This document shows, piece after piece, positions 7,091 through 14,288 of a stretch of 20,493 bases of DNA. The DNA lies in the NCBI GenBank assembly GCA_003246505.1, contig QKAI01000113.1, positions 1 through 20,493 on the forward strand, in the 5' to 3' direction. Source of the DNA: Spirochaetaceae bacterium. GTDB lineage: Bacteria > Spirochaetota > Spirochaetia > DSM-2461. The first letter of the stretch is position 1, and each line of letters begins with the position of its first letter. Below the pieces are notes generated by a model that was given only the letters and a program-made list of their open reading frames with translations, searched no databases and was not told the origin of the DNA. A program made the position numbers and the translations under genes.

Positions 7091-9387
7091 TGGCCCGCTC
7101 CCCCTCGGCGCTTCCTCCACCCCAGGACGGTCTCCCGGAGGGAGAGGAAGCAGGGGAGGAAGATCAGACAGCCGACGGTGGTGTTGATCAGGGCTATGGA
7201 GATGAGGATGCCGAAGTATCCGATGGGCCGGAAGGTGGAAAAGAGCAGGAGAATCAGCCCCGCCACAATGGAGAGACTGGTCAGAACGATGGGCCGTCCG
7301 GTCATCTCCATGGTGTGTCTGAGATCCCCGTCCTGCCGGTAGTGGAGCAGGAAATGGATGGAATCGTCCACCCCGATGCCTATGGATACGCAGGAAACCA
7401 TGACCGTGGTCAGATCCAGGGGGATGTTTACCGCAACCATGAGGATGAAATTCAGAAGGACCCCGGCGAACATGGGAACCAGGGAAAGAAGCCCGTACAG
7501 GGCGGAGCGGAAGGTATAGCTGGAAACCAGGAATATGAGGATGAAGGCGGTGATTGTGGAGACGGCCAGATCCTTTGTCAGCTGGTTGTAGAGATCCTGA
7601 AAGAAAAGCCGGGGGCCGAGTATCCTGTAGCTTAATCCTTCTGGAGCGTATACGTCCAGAACGGCCTGAATCTTTTCCAGCAGGGCGGGGATCCGGTCCT
7701 CTCCCAGGGCGAGACCCGTCTCATGGTCGTAGTAGCGAAAGGTGATGTTGTAGCGGGTATAGCTGTCGTTGACGAAGCCGTTGATCAGCTCCTCCACCTC
7801 GGGATCCGTCTCCCGGTAGGTATTCAGGGCCCGGGATAGAAAAAGAATGGGTCCCTTGGAGGCAGGAAAATCCCGGGTCCCCTTCGTCGCGTACTGGGCC
7901 TCCCGCACGAAGGTGTCGAAGGAACGGGTATTGGTGATATCGTCAATCCGGAGGATTTCCAGCTCCAGTGTGTTCAGTCTGTCCAGAAGATCCCTGTCAA
8001 GGAAGGTGTTTTCCTCCTCCCCCTCAAAGACGACGGTAAGTTCGCTGAAACCTTTCATCTTCGTCACCAGATGGTTCATGTCCTTAATCACGATATCGTC
8101 CTGGGGAAAATAGGTGGCGTAGTCCGTATTGATTTTGATATGGGGATAGGTGAGCAGGAACAGGACCGGGATGATCAGGAATATCCCTATGATGATGAAC
8201 CGGTGGTTGATGATCTTGCGGGAGGAGAAATTGATTATCCGGGAGATAAGCCCCTCCCTGACCCCCGTTTTCTGATGGACGTGGGGATTGCTCATGAGGC
8301 TGAGGGCGCAGGGCAGTACGATGAGGGAGAGGACGCTGCAGGAGAGTATGCCGAAGCTGGAGGAGAGGGCGAACTCCTTGAGCTGGGTCAGGGATGTGAC
8401 CAGGAGGCTCAGAAACCCGACAACCGTGGTCAGGGAAGCCATGATGATGGTGGAACTGACCGAAGAGACGGCCCCGGTGATCCAGAGTTTGTCCGATCCC
8501 TCCTCCGGGGAGAAGCGGAAGTAGCTGTTGAGTATATGAATGCTGTAGGAGCTGCCCAGGGTCAGAACCAGGGGGGGGACGACGATGCTCACGATGGAGA
8601 TGGCGAAACCCATCAGGGACATGAAGCCGATAGTCCACACCGTACCGCAGATGATCACCAGGACCGGTAGAAATATCGATCTTTTCGAGTTGAATCCGAA
8701 GTAGTAAACCACCAGGATGAGGACTATTCCCAGGCTCAGGAAGATGGAGATATCCCGGGCCAGGTACTTTCCCGCCGAAACCTCAAAGGGCGGGTTCCCG
8801 GATATGTAAACCTGGCCCTGCTCCCTGAGGGGGGCCAGGCAGGATTCTATCTTGTCCATGAAAAGGGTGAAGTCCTGAACCTCCCCGTATTCCAGCAGAA
8901 TCAGGAACATGGTCCCGTCGCCGCTGATGAAGAGGCCCTTCGTAAGTTCGCCGGTGGTCATGCGCTTTTTGAAGAGGGCCAGTTCCTCTTCGTCCGCCGG
9001 GGCTTTCCCCGAATCGGAGCTGCTGACCAGAGTGAAGAAGGATCCTCTTTTCTCAAAGGCGGTCTGGGCGAAGGGGGAGGAGAGTTTTTCCACGCCCCTT
9101 ATCAGCTGAAGCTTCCAGAGGGCTTTTTCCAGGTCCTGGAGAAAGGACAGGTCAAAGAGATTCTCCCTTTCCACCCCGATGACGAGGTATTCGTTCTGGG
9201 GAATGCCGTAGGCCTGGAATTCCTTTACGAGATCATCCCTGTCCGGGAGGAGACTATCCGCGTCGGCCCGGATTTCCACATGAATGGCCTGCCAGCCCAT
9301 GAAGACCGTCACCATGAGGGTGAGTGCGAGGACGGCAATACGGTGCCTGATCAGGTATTTTAATATCTCTTCTACGGCCCTTACCAT
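7087..9387 (-). CDS. MMPL/RND-superfamily exporter
   Basis: This 766-aa inner-membrane protein has the two-fold RND layout. An N-terminal membrane helix (IAVLALTLMVTVFMGW) precedes a large extracytoplasmic loop, then a five-helix block including VVPPLVLTLGSSYSIHILN. The pattern repeats, with a helix near LIRHRFIIIG-type sequence, a second loop, and a final block with SCVSIGIGVDDSIHFLLHYR. The GVDDSIH signature and the size fit the MMPL/hydrophobe exporter branch (relatives carry lipids or hopanoids) rather than AcrB-type pumps, which are about 1000 aa. The cargo is unknown. No periplasmic adaptor or outer-membrane channel gene lies nearby. ATG 9387 is chosen: GTGGAG lies 9 nt upstream. A short leader ORF may end over the start codon. 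The 3' end shares CTAG with msrBA. Confidence 0.88.
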   Translation of the reverse strand: MVRAVEEILKYLIRHRIAVLALTLMVTVFMGWQAIHVEIRADADSLLPDRDDLVKEFQAYGIPQNEYLVIGVERENLFDLSFLQDLEKALWKLQLIRGVEKLSSPFAQTAFEKRGSFFTLVSSSDSGKAPADEEELALFKKRMTTGELTKGLFISGDGTMFLILLEYGEVQDFTLFMDKIESCLAPLREQGQVYISGNPPFEVSAGKYLARDISIFLSLGIVLILVVYYFGFNSKRSIFLPVLVIICGTVWTIGFMSLMGFAISIVSIVVPPLVLTLGSSYSIHILNSYFRFSPEEGSDKLWITGAVSSVSSTIIMASLTTVVGFLSLLVTSLTQLKEFALSSSFGILSCSVLSLIVLPCALSLMSNPHVHQKTGVREGLISRIINFSSRKIINHRFIIIGIFLIIPVLFLLTYPHIKINTDYATYFPQDDIVIKDMNHLVTKMKGFSELTVVFEGEEENTFLDRDLLDRLNTLELEILRIDDITNTRSFDTFVREAQYATKGTRDFPASKGPILFLSRALNTYRETDPEVEELINGFVNDSYTRYNITFRYYDHETGLALGEDRIPALLEKIQAVLDVYAPEGLSYRILGPRLFFQDLYNQLTKDLAVSTITAFILIFLVSSYTFRSALYGLLSLVPMFAGVLLNFILMVAVNIPLDLTTVMVSCVSIGIGVDDSIHFLLHYRQDGDLRHTMEMTGRPIVLTSLSIVAGLILLLFSTFRPIGYFGILISIALINTTVGCLIFLPCFLSLRETVLGWRKRRGGAGH

Positions 9388-9437
9388 GGGAGAAAGACTC
9401 CACAATATTCAGGCCCGATGCTGTTATTCTCCGACAT
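9381..9437 (-). CDS. Possible 18-codon leader ORF coupled to the exporter gene
   Basis: An ATG at 9437 opens an 18-codon frame (MSENNSIGPEYCGVFLPW). Its TAA stop lies within the ATGGTAA that contains the exporter start at 9387. It lies 8 nt after a -10 box and has AAGGG just before it. The exact termination overlap suggests translational coupling, but an ORF this short can arise by chance. No amino-acid bias points to attenuation. Confidence 0.3.
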   Translation of the reverse strand: MSENNSIGPEYCGVFLPW

Positions 9438-9445
9438 TACCCTTC

Positions 9446-9474
9446 ATGATAGTATAAATCGGGAGGAAATACAA
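9446..9474 (-). promoter_or_regulatory. Promoter for leader ORF and exporter
   Basis: TTGTAT (9474-9469), a 17-nt spacer and TATCAT (9451-9446) read toward the exporter. An overlapping TATACT (9456-9451) is an alternative -10 but has no well-spaced -35. Confidence 0.45.
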
Positions 9475-9498
9475 TTCGGATTCTCCCGCCCCGCCCGG

Positions 9499-10284
9499 TT
9501 ACCTTCCCCTCCCCGCCTCATCGATGAGCGTCGGGTAAAGATTGTGTGCGCACTCCTCGCAGAGCCCGTGGCTGATTTCCGCTTCCGAATGGCTCTCCAC
9601 GTAGATTTCCAGATCGATCCAGGCGCCGTCATCGTCCCGTACCTTTTTGCAGGAAGCGCAGACGGGAAGATAGCCGCTCAGGGTTTTCACCGCTGCCAGG
9701 GCTCTCTGGAGCTCCTCGGTCTGCTTGATGAGACGGGTTTTGTATTTTTCCCTGTAATACTCGAACCAGTGGGTCACCAGGCTGACACTGAGATAGGAAA
9801 TGAGAAATCTCATGGCCGTGACTCCGGTGTAGGGATAGACAAAGGGCAGATTCAGGGGATCGATGAAAACGATAAGGGCGGATAACAGGATGGTCGCGTT
9901 CCAGTACTGGCTCTCTTCCTTTCCCAGGATGAAGTAAATGCTGAGAGGATAGACATACATCCAGTGAATTTTGGAACCGTCCTCCCCCCCCGTGGTCAGC
10001 ATGAAGAGGAGGAGAGAGCCGAACAGAAACGTGTTGACCCGAAAGAGTCTGAGGAGATGGGAGGTTCTGCCCAGGCGAAAAAGACTTATTATGAGGGACA
10101 GGAGAATGGGGACGATAAAGGCCGTCTGCCAGTAGTCTTGGGATACAAAGAAACTGACCAGTCCGAAGGTCAGCATCAGGGGTATCCCGGTCAGGGCAAA
10201 GATCAGAAATTGATTTTTTCTGATGTCCGCAGCCGGCGAAAAGACGGCGACTAAGAAACTTATAATTTTTTTAAATAACACCAT
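9499..10284 (-). CDS. Six-TM sensor-like membrane protein with C-terminal CASCKK Cys-rich module
   Basis: About 261 aa. Six hydrophobic segments occupy roughly residues 25-170, including a segment reading MYVYPLSIYFILGKEES. That segment resembles the membrane sensor regions common in diguanylate cyclases. A predicted coiled coil (YREKYKTRLIKQTEELQRAL) follows. The last ~60 residues form a recognisable module: LPVCASCKKVRDDDGAW, then SHSEAEISHGLCEECAHNLYP, with two CxxC pairs that probably bind a metal. The same module is found at the C-terminus of PAS and response-regulator proteins, and its function is unknown to me. There is no kinase, GGDEF or HD domain here. An ATG at 10314 would add 10 residues but overlaps the -10 box, so ATG 10284 is preferred. 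The gene is divergent from the flavodoxin-ferredoxin gene. Confidence 0.8.
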   Translation of the reverse strand: MVLFKKIISFLVAVFSPAADIRKNQFLIFALTGIPLMLTFGLVSFFVSQDYWQTAFIVPILLSLIISLFRLGRTSHLLRLFRVNTFLFGSLLLFMLTTGGEDGSKIHWMYVYPLSIYFILGKEESQYWNATILLSALIVFIDPLNLPFVYPYTGVTAMRFLISYLSVSLVTHWFEYYREKYKTRLIKQTEELQRALAAVKTLSGYLPVCASCKKVRDDDGAWIDLEIYVESHSEAEISHGLCEECAHNLYPTLIDEAGRGR

Positions 10285-10312
10285 TTTTAAATTCCCATCG
10301 GATAACTTGAAC

Positions 10313-10342
10313 ATTATAAGTCATGAATTCCCTTTTGTCCAA
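10313..10342 (-). promoter_or_regulatory. Promoter of the six-TM sensor gene
   Basis: TTGGAC (10342-10337), an 18-nt spacer and TATAAT (10318-10313). The predicted start of transcription near 10306 lies downstream of the ATG at 10314, so translation should begin at ATG 10284. Confidence 0.55.
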
Positions 10343-10365
10343 CATATTGACCGGTGATCTTCCTT

Positions 10366-10394
10366 TTGAGGATTGGGGAAAAATGTATTATAAT
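10366..10394 (+). promoter_or_regulatory. Promoter of the flavodoxin-ferredoxin gene, probably leaderless
   Basis: TTGAGG (10366-10371), exactly 17 nt, then a perfect TATAAT (10389-10394). The ATG at 10403 follows after 8 nt. A TTGACC at 10347 is too far from the -10 to serve as the -35. Confidence 0.6.
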
Positions 10395-10402
10395 GGGAAC
10401 AG

Positions 10403-11308
10403 ATGAAGGCGGAGATTTACTATTTTTCCTCTACGGGCAATACTCTTCTGCTTGCCAGAGACGGAGCGGAAAGGCTGAAGGCTCAGCTGATACCCCTCTC
10501 CTCTCTCCAGTCTCTCCATTTCATCAGCAGCCAGGCCGACATCATAGGCTTCTATTTTCCCGTCTATCACGCCACCTTCAACGAGCCGGGCATTCCCTAT
10601 TTTATCCGGGATATCATTAAAAGCTTCCGGGGTCTCAGGGACAAATACGTTTTCGCCGTCTGTGCCCATAACGGCATGCCCGCCTTCACCCTGGACAACC
10701 TGGACCGTCTCCTGAAGGAGAAGGGAGCCTTTCTGGCCGGCGGAATGGATGTGAAGATGGGGATCCCCTACGGCACAAAGGAGAAGACCGCCCATCTTCT
10801 TGCGGACCAGCCTCTTACCTTTGACCGGGAGGCGGAAGCCGTCCAGAGGGAGTCCCTCATCAACCAGTACCGGGCCCGGGCGGAACGGAGCGGCTTTTAC
10901 GAGAGGATCCACCGGCGCGAGACTTGCCGCCTCTGGAAAAGAACGGCCCTGTCACGCCTCTTACTGGGAGGGATTCTCAAGGTACAGAGGAAACCGGCCC
11001 TGGACCGCTACCGGGAGCTGGCCCACTTCGGGGGCGACGATTTCCGGGAGCTGACCCGGTTCGCCGACAGGAGCTTCACCCTCTCCGGCGATTGCAACGG
11101 CTGCGGGGTATGCGAGCGTATCTGCCCCGTGCACAATATCGAGATCTCCCGGGACGTTCCCCACTGGCAGCACCGCTGCGAGAACTGCTTCGCCTGTTTC
11201 CAGTGGTGTCCCGTCGAGGCAATAGGCGGTAGGGTGACGGAATATGAAAAGAGGTTCCATCAGCCCGCCCTCACCCTCAAGGACATTCTCAATGACGATT
11301 CCGTCTGA
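10403..11308 (+). CDS. EFR1-type flavodoxin/ferredoxin fusion
   Basis: This 301-aa cytoplasmic electron carrier has an N-terminal flavodoxin-like domain with the phosphate loop FSSTGNT (residues 8-14) and a conserved YFPVYHATF. A 2[4Fe-4S] ferredoxin domain is at the C-terminus. The cluster motifs are CNGCGVCERICP (from residue 231) and CENCFACFQWCP (from about 259), each a complete CxxCxxCxxxCP. Proteins of this EFR1 family are common in anaerobes. Their specific partner is not established. The start is fixed by the flavodoxin motif at the extreme N-terminus. Only a weak GGGA precedes it and a TATAAT ends 8 nt upstream, so the mRNA is probably leaderless. It is followed by mpg with its own promoter-like sequence. 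Confidence 0.9.
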   Translation: MKAEIYYFSSTGNTLLLARDGAERLKAQLIPLSSLQSLHFISSQADIIGFYFPVYHATFNEPGIPYFIRDIIKSFRGLRDKYVFAVCAHNGMPAFTLDNLDRLLKEKGAFLAGGMDVKMGIPYGTKEKTAHLLADQPLTFDREAEAVQRESLINQYRARAERSGFYERIHRRETCRLWKRTALSRLLLGGILKVQRKPALDRYRELAHFGGDDFRELTRFADRSFTLSGDCNGCGVCERICPVHNIEISRDVPHWQHRCENCFACFQWCPVEAIGGRVTEYEKRFHQPALTLKDILNDDSV

Positions 11309-11319
11309 CCCTGCCGGGC

Positions 11320-11349
11320 TTGCTTCCCGGGGTTCCTGCAGTTTATAAT
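11320..11349 (+). promoter_or_regulatory. Promoter upstream of mpg
   Basis: TTGCTT (11320-11325), an 18-nt spacer and TATAAT (11344-11349). The ATG lies 18 nt after the -10, leaving room for the AAGGAG site at about 11355-11360. Confidence 0.4.
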
Positions 11350-11367
11350 AGGGAAAAGGAGAGATAC

Positions 11368-11964
11368 ATGGTTTCTAAGGAGTGTCACAGCCTGCCGGAC
11401 GAGTATTTTCTGGCAGATACGGATACCCTGGCCAGACAGTTGCTGGGAAAAATTCTCAGGCGGACCTTTTCCGACGGTTCCTCCGTCTCGGGGAGGATCT
11501 GCGAGACCGAGGCCTACAGCCAGGACGATCCCGCCTCCCACTCCTACGGCGGTCTTACCGAGAGGAACCGGGCCATGTTCGGACCGGGGGGACGGGCCTA
11601 TGTGTACATCAGCTACGGAATCCACTGCTGCGTCAACTGCGTGGCCGGACCGGAAGGGGAGGGCCGGGCCGTCCTGATAAGAGCCCTTTTTCCCCTGACG
11701 GGCCGGGAGAAGATGATCTCCCTCAGGGGCTGCGAGAAGTGGCCCGAAGACAGGATCAAGCGGAGCCTTCTCAACGGCCCGGGAAAGATAGGCCAGGCTT
11801 TCGGCCTGGACCTGGAGCTGAACGGGCATCCCTTTTCCGAGGAGCCCCTGCGTCTTTACGACGACGGCCTGACAGTCCCCGACGAGGAGGTGAGCATCAC
11901 CCCCCGCATCGGCATTACCAAGGGGGCGGAGCTGCTCAGGAGGTATCTGTGGGAGAGGGCATGA
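11368..11964 (+). CDS. 3-methyladenine DNA glycosylase (AAG/MPG family)
   Basis: This 198-aa base-excision repair enzyme removes alkylated purines from DNA. Family signals are the N-terminal ARQLLGKILRR, the catalytic Glu in ICETEAY, the segment HSYGGLTERNRAMFGPGGRAYVY (given here only as landmarks around 11540-11610), YISYGIHCCVNCV, the RALFPLTGREKM region, and the substrate-pocket LLNGPGKIGQAFGL. The length is typical of bacterial members. ATG 11368 is chosen because AAAGGAG precedes it at good spacing. An in-frame start at 11320 would extend through the -10 region. The stop TGA overlaps the ATG of the next gene (ATGA), so the SDR gene is translationally coupled. Confidence 0.92.
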   Translation: MVSKECHSLPDEYFLADTDTLARQLLGKILRRTFSDGSSVSGRICETEAYSQDDPASHSYGGLTERNRAMFGPGGRAYVYISYGIHCCVNCVAGPEGEGRAVLIRALFPLTGREKMISLRGCEKWPEDRIKRSLLNGPGKIGQAFGLDLELNGHPFSEEPLRLYDDGLTVPDEEVSITPRIGITKGAELLRRYLWERA

Positions 11965-12665
11965 CCGTTCTTGTCACCGGCGCCTCCCGGGGCATAGGAA
12001 GGGCGGTGGCCCTGATTCTGGCTCGGGAGGGCAACCGGCTCATCCTGTCCAGCCGGCCTTCCCCGGCCCTGGAGGAGACGGCCCGCCTCGTCCGGGAGAG
12101 GGGGGCCGAGGCTCTGATCTATCCCGCCGACTTTACCGACCGGGAGAGCGTTAGCGCCCTGGCGGAGAAGCTTTGCTCCCAAATCACCGGTCTGGACGTT
12201 CTCATAAATAATGCGGGACAGGCCCTGTCCGCCCCGGTGGAGGAGACCCGGGAGGAGGACTGGGACCGGCTTATGGCGATCAATGCCCGGTCCCCCTATT
12301 TCCTGACCCGGGCGCTCCTTCCCCTCATGGAGGGGTCGGATAGGAAAACCATTCTGAATATCGCCTCCGTGGTGGGCCATGAGGGCTATCCCCTCCAGTC
12401 GGTCTACACGGCCAGCAAGCACGCCCTGGTCGGGTGGAGCAAATCCCTGGCCCGGGAGCTGCAGCCCCGGGGCTACCGGATTCACGTGATCAGCCCGGGG
12501 GGCGTTGCCACGGACATGGTGACCGGCGTCCGCCCCGACATCGATGCGAGCCAGCTTATAGGCCCGGAGGAGATCGCCGAATGGGTGCGGTTTCTGCTGA
12601 CCCGAACCGGGAAGGGCATGGTGGATCATATTAATATCCGCCGGGAGAGCCGGCAGGCCTGGTAA
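11961..12665 (+). CDS. Short-chain dehydrogenase/reductase
   Basis: This 234-aa classical SDR uses NAD(P)H. The Rossmann motif TGASRGIG is at residues 6-13. The other motifs are NNAG, a catalytic Ser in the NIASVVG strand, YTASK with catalytic Tyr and Lys, and SPGGVATDM after it. It resembles 3-ketoacyl-ACP reductase-like SDRs, but its substrate cannot be told from sequence. Arg residues after the first strand (SSRPS) suggest a preference for NADP. The ATG overlaps the mpg stop as ATGA. The link with a DNA glycosylase looks organisational rather than functional. Confidence 0.92.
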   Translation: MTVLVTGASRGIGRAVALILAREGNRLILSSRPSPALEETARLVRERGAEALIYPADFTDRESVSALAEKLCSQITGLDVLINNAGQALSAPVEETREEDWDRLMAINARSPYFLTRALLPLMEGSDRKTILNIASVVGHEGYPLQSVYTASKHALVGWSKSLARELQPRGYRIHVISPGGVATDMVTGVRPDIDASQLIGPEEIAEWVRFLLTRTGKGMVDHINIRRESRQAW

Positions 12666-12678
12666 GGTCCTGATGGAC

Positions 12679-12707
12679 TGGAAAAAAATCATCCTATACT
12701 CTATAAT
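12679..12707 (+). promoter_or_regulatory. proS promoter
   Basis: TGGAAA (12679-12684), a 17-nt spacer and a perfect TATAAT (12702-12707). The leader to the ATG at 12756 is about 42 nt and contains AGAGG at 12743-12747. Confidence 0.5.
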
Positions 12708-12755
12708 TCCTATTCCGAGTCAACCAATATTTTAATAAAGCAAGAGGTTATATCC

Positions 12756-14249
12756 ATGGCGATACAGCAGAAAACAGCCATCTCTCCCACCAGGGCCGAA
12801 GATTATCCCGAATGGTACCAGCAGGTCGTTAAGGCCGCCGACATGGCGGAGACCTCCGCTGTCCGGGGCTGCATGGTAATCAAGCCGTGGGGTTATGCCA
12901 TCTGGGAGCTCATACAGAAGAATCTGGACCGCATGTTCAAGGAGACGGGCCATGTGAACGCCTATTTTCCCCTGTTCATACCCAAGAGCTTCCTGGAGAA
13001 GGAGGCGGAGCATGTGGAAGGGTTCGCCAAGGAGTGCGCCGTGGTGACCCACCACCGCCTGGAAGCCGGCCCCGACGGGGGCCTCGTGCCCGCGGGGGAA
13101 CTGGATGAGCCCCTCATCGTAAGACCCACCTCTGAAACCATCATAGGGGCCACCTTCGCCAAGTGGGTCCAGTCCTACCGGGACCTCCCCCTTCTCATCA
13201 ACCAGTGGGCCAACGTGGTGCGCTGGGAGATGCGGACCCGCCTCTTTCTCAGGACCGCCGAATTCCTCTGGCAGGAGGGGCATACGGTCCACGCCACCGC
13301 GGAGGAAGCGGTGGAGGAGACGGAGAAGATGCTGAATGTCTACGCCACCTTCGCCCGGGACTATATGGCCATGCCCGTTCTGACCGGAGTCAAGACGGAG
13401 AGCGAGAAGTTCCCCGGCGCGGAAAAGACCTACTGCATCGAAGCGATGATGCAGGACAAAAAGGCCCTCCAGGCCGGCACCAGCCACTTCCTGGGCCAGA
13501 ACTTTTCCAAAGCCTCGGATATCAAGTTCCTGGACGACCAGGGGCAGCTCCAGTACGGATGGACCACCAGCTGGGGCGTTTCCACCCGGCTCATCGGCGG
13601 TCTCATCATGACCCATTCCGATGACAACGGCCTGGTTCTGCCCCCCCGGCTGGCCCCCTCCCAGATCGTCATTCTCCCCGTACTTCACAAGGACGGGGAC
13701 CATGGTGAGGTTTTGGCCTACTGCGAGGCCCTGGCGAAGGACCTGAAGCATACCTTCTTCGGGGACGATCCCATCCGCGTGGAAATCGACAAGCGGGACA
13801 TCCGGGGCGGCGAGAAGAGCTGGGGCTGGGTGAAGAAGGGTGTGCCCATCCGCATAGAGGTGGGTCCCCGGGATATCGCCGAGAACAAGGTGTTCGCCGC
13901 CAGGCGGGACGGGGAGGACAAGTTCTCCATGGACAGGGACGAATTCGTCGCCAAAGCGGCCGCTATCCTGGAAGAGATCCAGAACGGGCTTCTGGAAAGG
14001 GCCACGGTCCTGCGGGACGAGAATACGATAGAGATCGATTCCAAGGAAGCCTTCTACGACTTCTTCAACGGCAACGCGGGATTCGTCAAAGCCCACTGGA
14101 ACCGGGATCCCGTCATAGAGGAGAGAATCAAGGACGAGCTGAATGTGACCATCCGCTGCATTCCCCTGGAGGATGAGCCGGAGGAAGGGGTCTGCATCTT
14201 TACGGGAGAGAAGAGCCCCGGAAAGGTTATCTTCGGAAAGTCCTACTGA
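12756..14249 (+). CDS. proS: Prolyl-tRNA synthetase, eukaryote/archaeal type
   Basis: This 497-aa class II synthetase charges tRNA-Pro. It belongs to the eukaryote/archaeal-like group found in some bacteria (Borrelia, Thermus, mycoplasmas). It lacks the large insertion editing domain of the E. coli type and ends in a C-terminal Tyr (VIFGKSY). Motif landmarks are GCMVIKPWGYAIWELIQ, VRPTSETIIGATFAKW, RWEMRTRLFLRTAEFLWQEG (motif 2) and GGLIMTHSDDNGLVLPPRLAP (motif 3; landmark around 13590-13655). Anticodon-binding and C-terminal domains follow. Few of the zinc cysteines of the C-terminal domain remain. ATG 12756 has AGAGG 8 nt upstream. A terminator follows directly. Confidence 0.96.
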   Translation: MAIQQKTAISPTRAEDYPEWYQQVVKAADMAETSAVRGCMVIKPWGYAIWELIQKNLDRMFKETGHVNAYFPLFIPKSFLEKEAEHVEGFAKECAVVTHHRLEAGPDGGLVPAGELDEPLIVRPTSETIIGATFAKWVQSYRDLPLLINQWANVVRWEMRTRLFLRTAEFLWQEGHTVHATAEEAVEETEKMLNVYATFARDYMAMPVLTGVKTESEKFPGAEKTYCIEAMMQDKKALQAGTSHFLGQNFSKASDIKFLDDQGQLQYGWTTSWGVSTRLIGGLIMTHSDDNGLVLPPRLAPSQIVILPVLHKDGDHGEVLAYCEALAKDLKHTFFGDDPIRVEIDKRDIRGGEKSWGWVKKGVPIRIEVGPRDIAENKVFAARRDGEDKFSMDRDEFVAKAAAILEEIQNGLLERATVLRDENTIEIDSKEAFYDFFNGNAGFVKAHWNRDPVIEERIKDELNVTIRCIPLEDEPEEGVCIFTGEKSPGKVIFGKSY

Positions 14250-14256
14250 ATCTTCA

Positions 14257-14288
14257 GGGCCGGCTCATAGGAAGGCGGCCCTTTTTTT
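14257..14288 (+). terminator. Rho-independent terminator of proS
   Basis: GGGCCG (14257-14262) pairs with CGGCCC (14276-14281), with two more pairs inside, and is followed by seven T (14282-14288). It lies 8 nt after the proS stop. The T-run overlaps the 3' end of the converging GGDEF-EAL gene. Confidence 0.85.

Noticed and set aside
10347..10394. TTGACC at 10347 as the -35 of the flavodoxin-ferredoxin promoter.
   Set aside because: It is 36 nt from TATAAT. TTGAGG at 10366 has the correct 17-nt spacing.
11312..11335. CCGGG/CCCGG hairpin after the flavodoxin-ferredoxin gene as a terminator.
   Set aside because: The stem is only 5 bp and no T-tract follows directly. The sequence overlaps the mpg promoter.
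12732..14096. Minus-strand frame of 454 codons.
   Set aside because: It is antisense to proS, with no recognisable domain. GC-rich codon bias keeps the opposite strand open.
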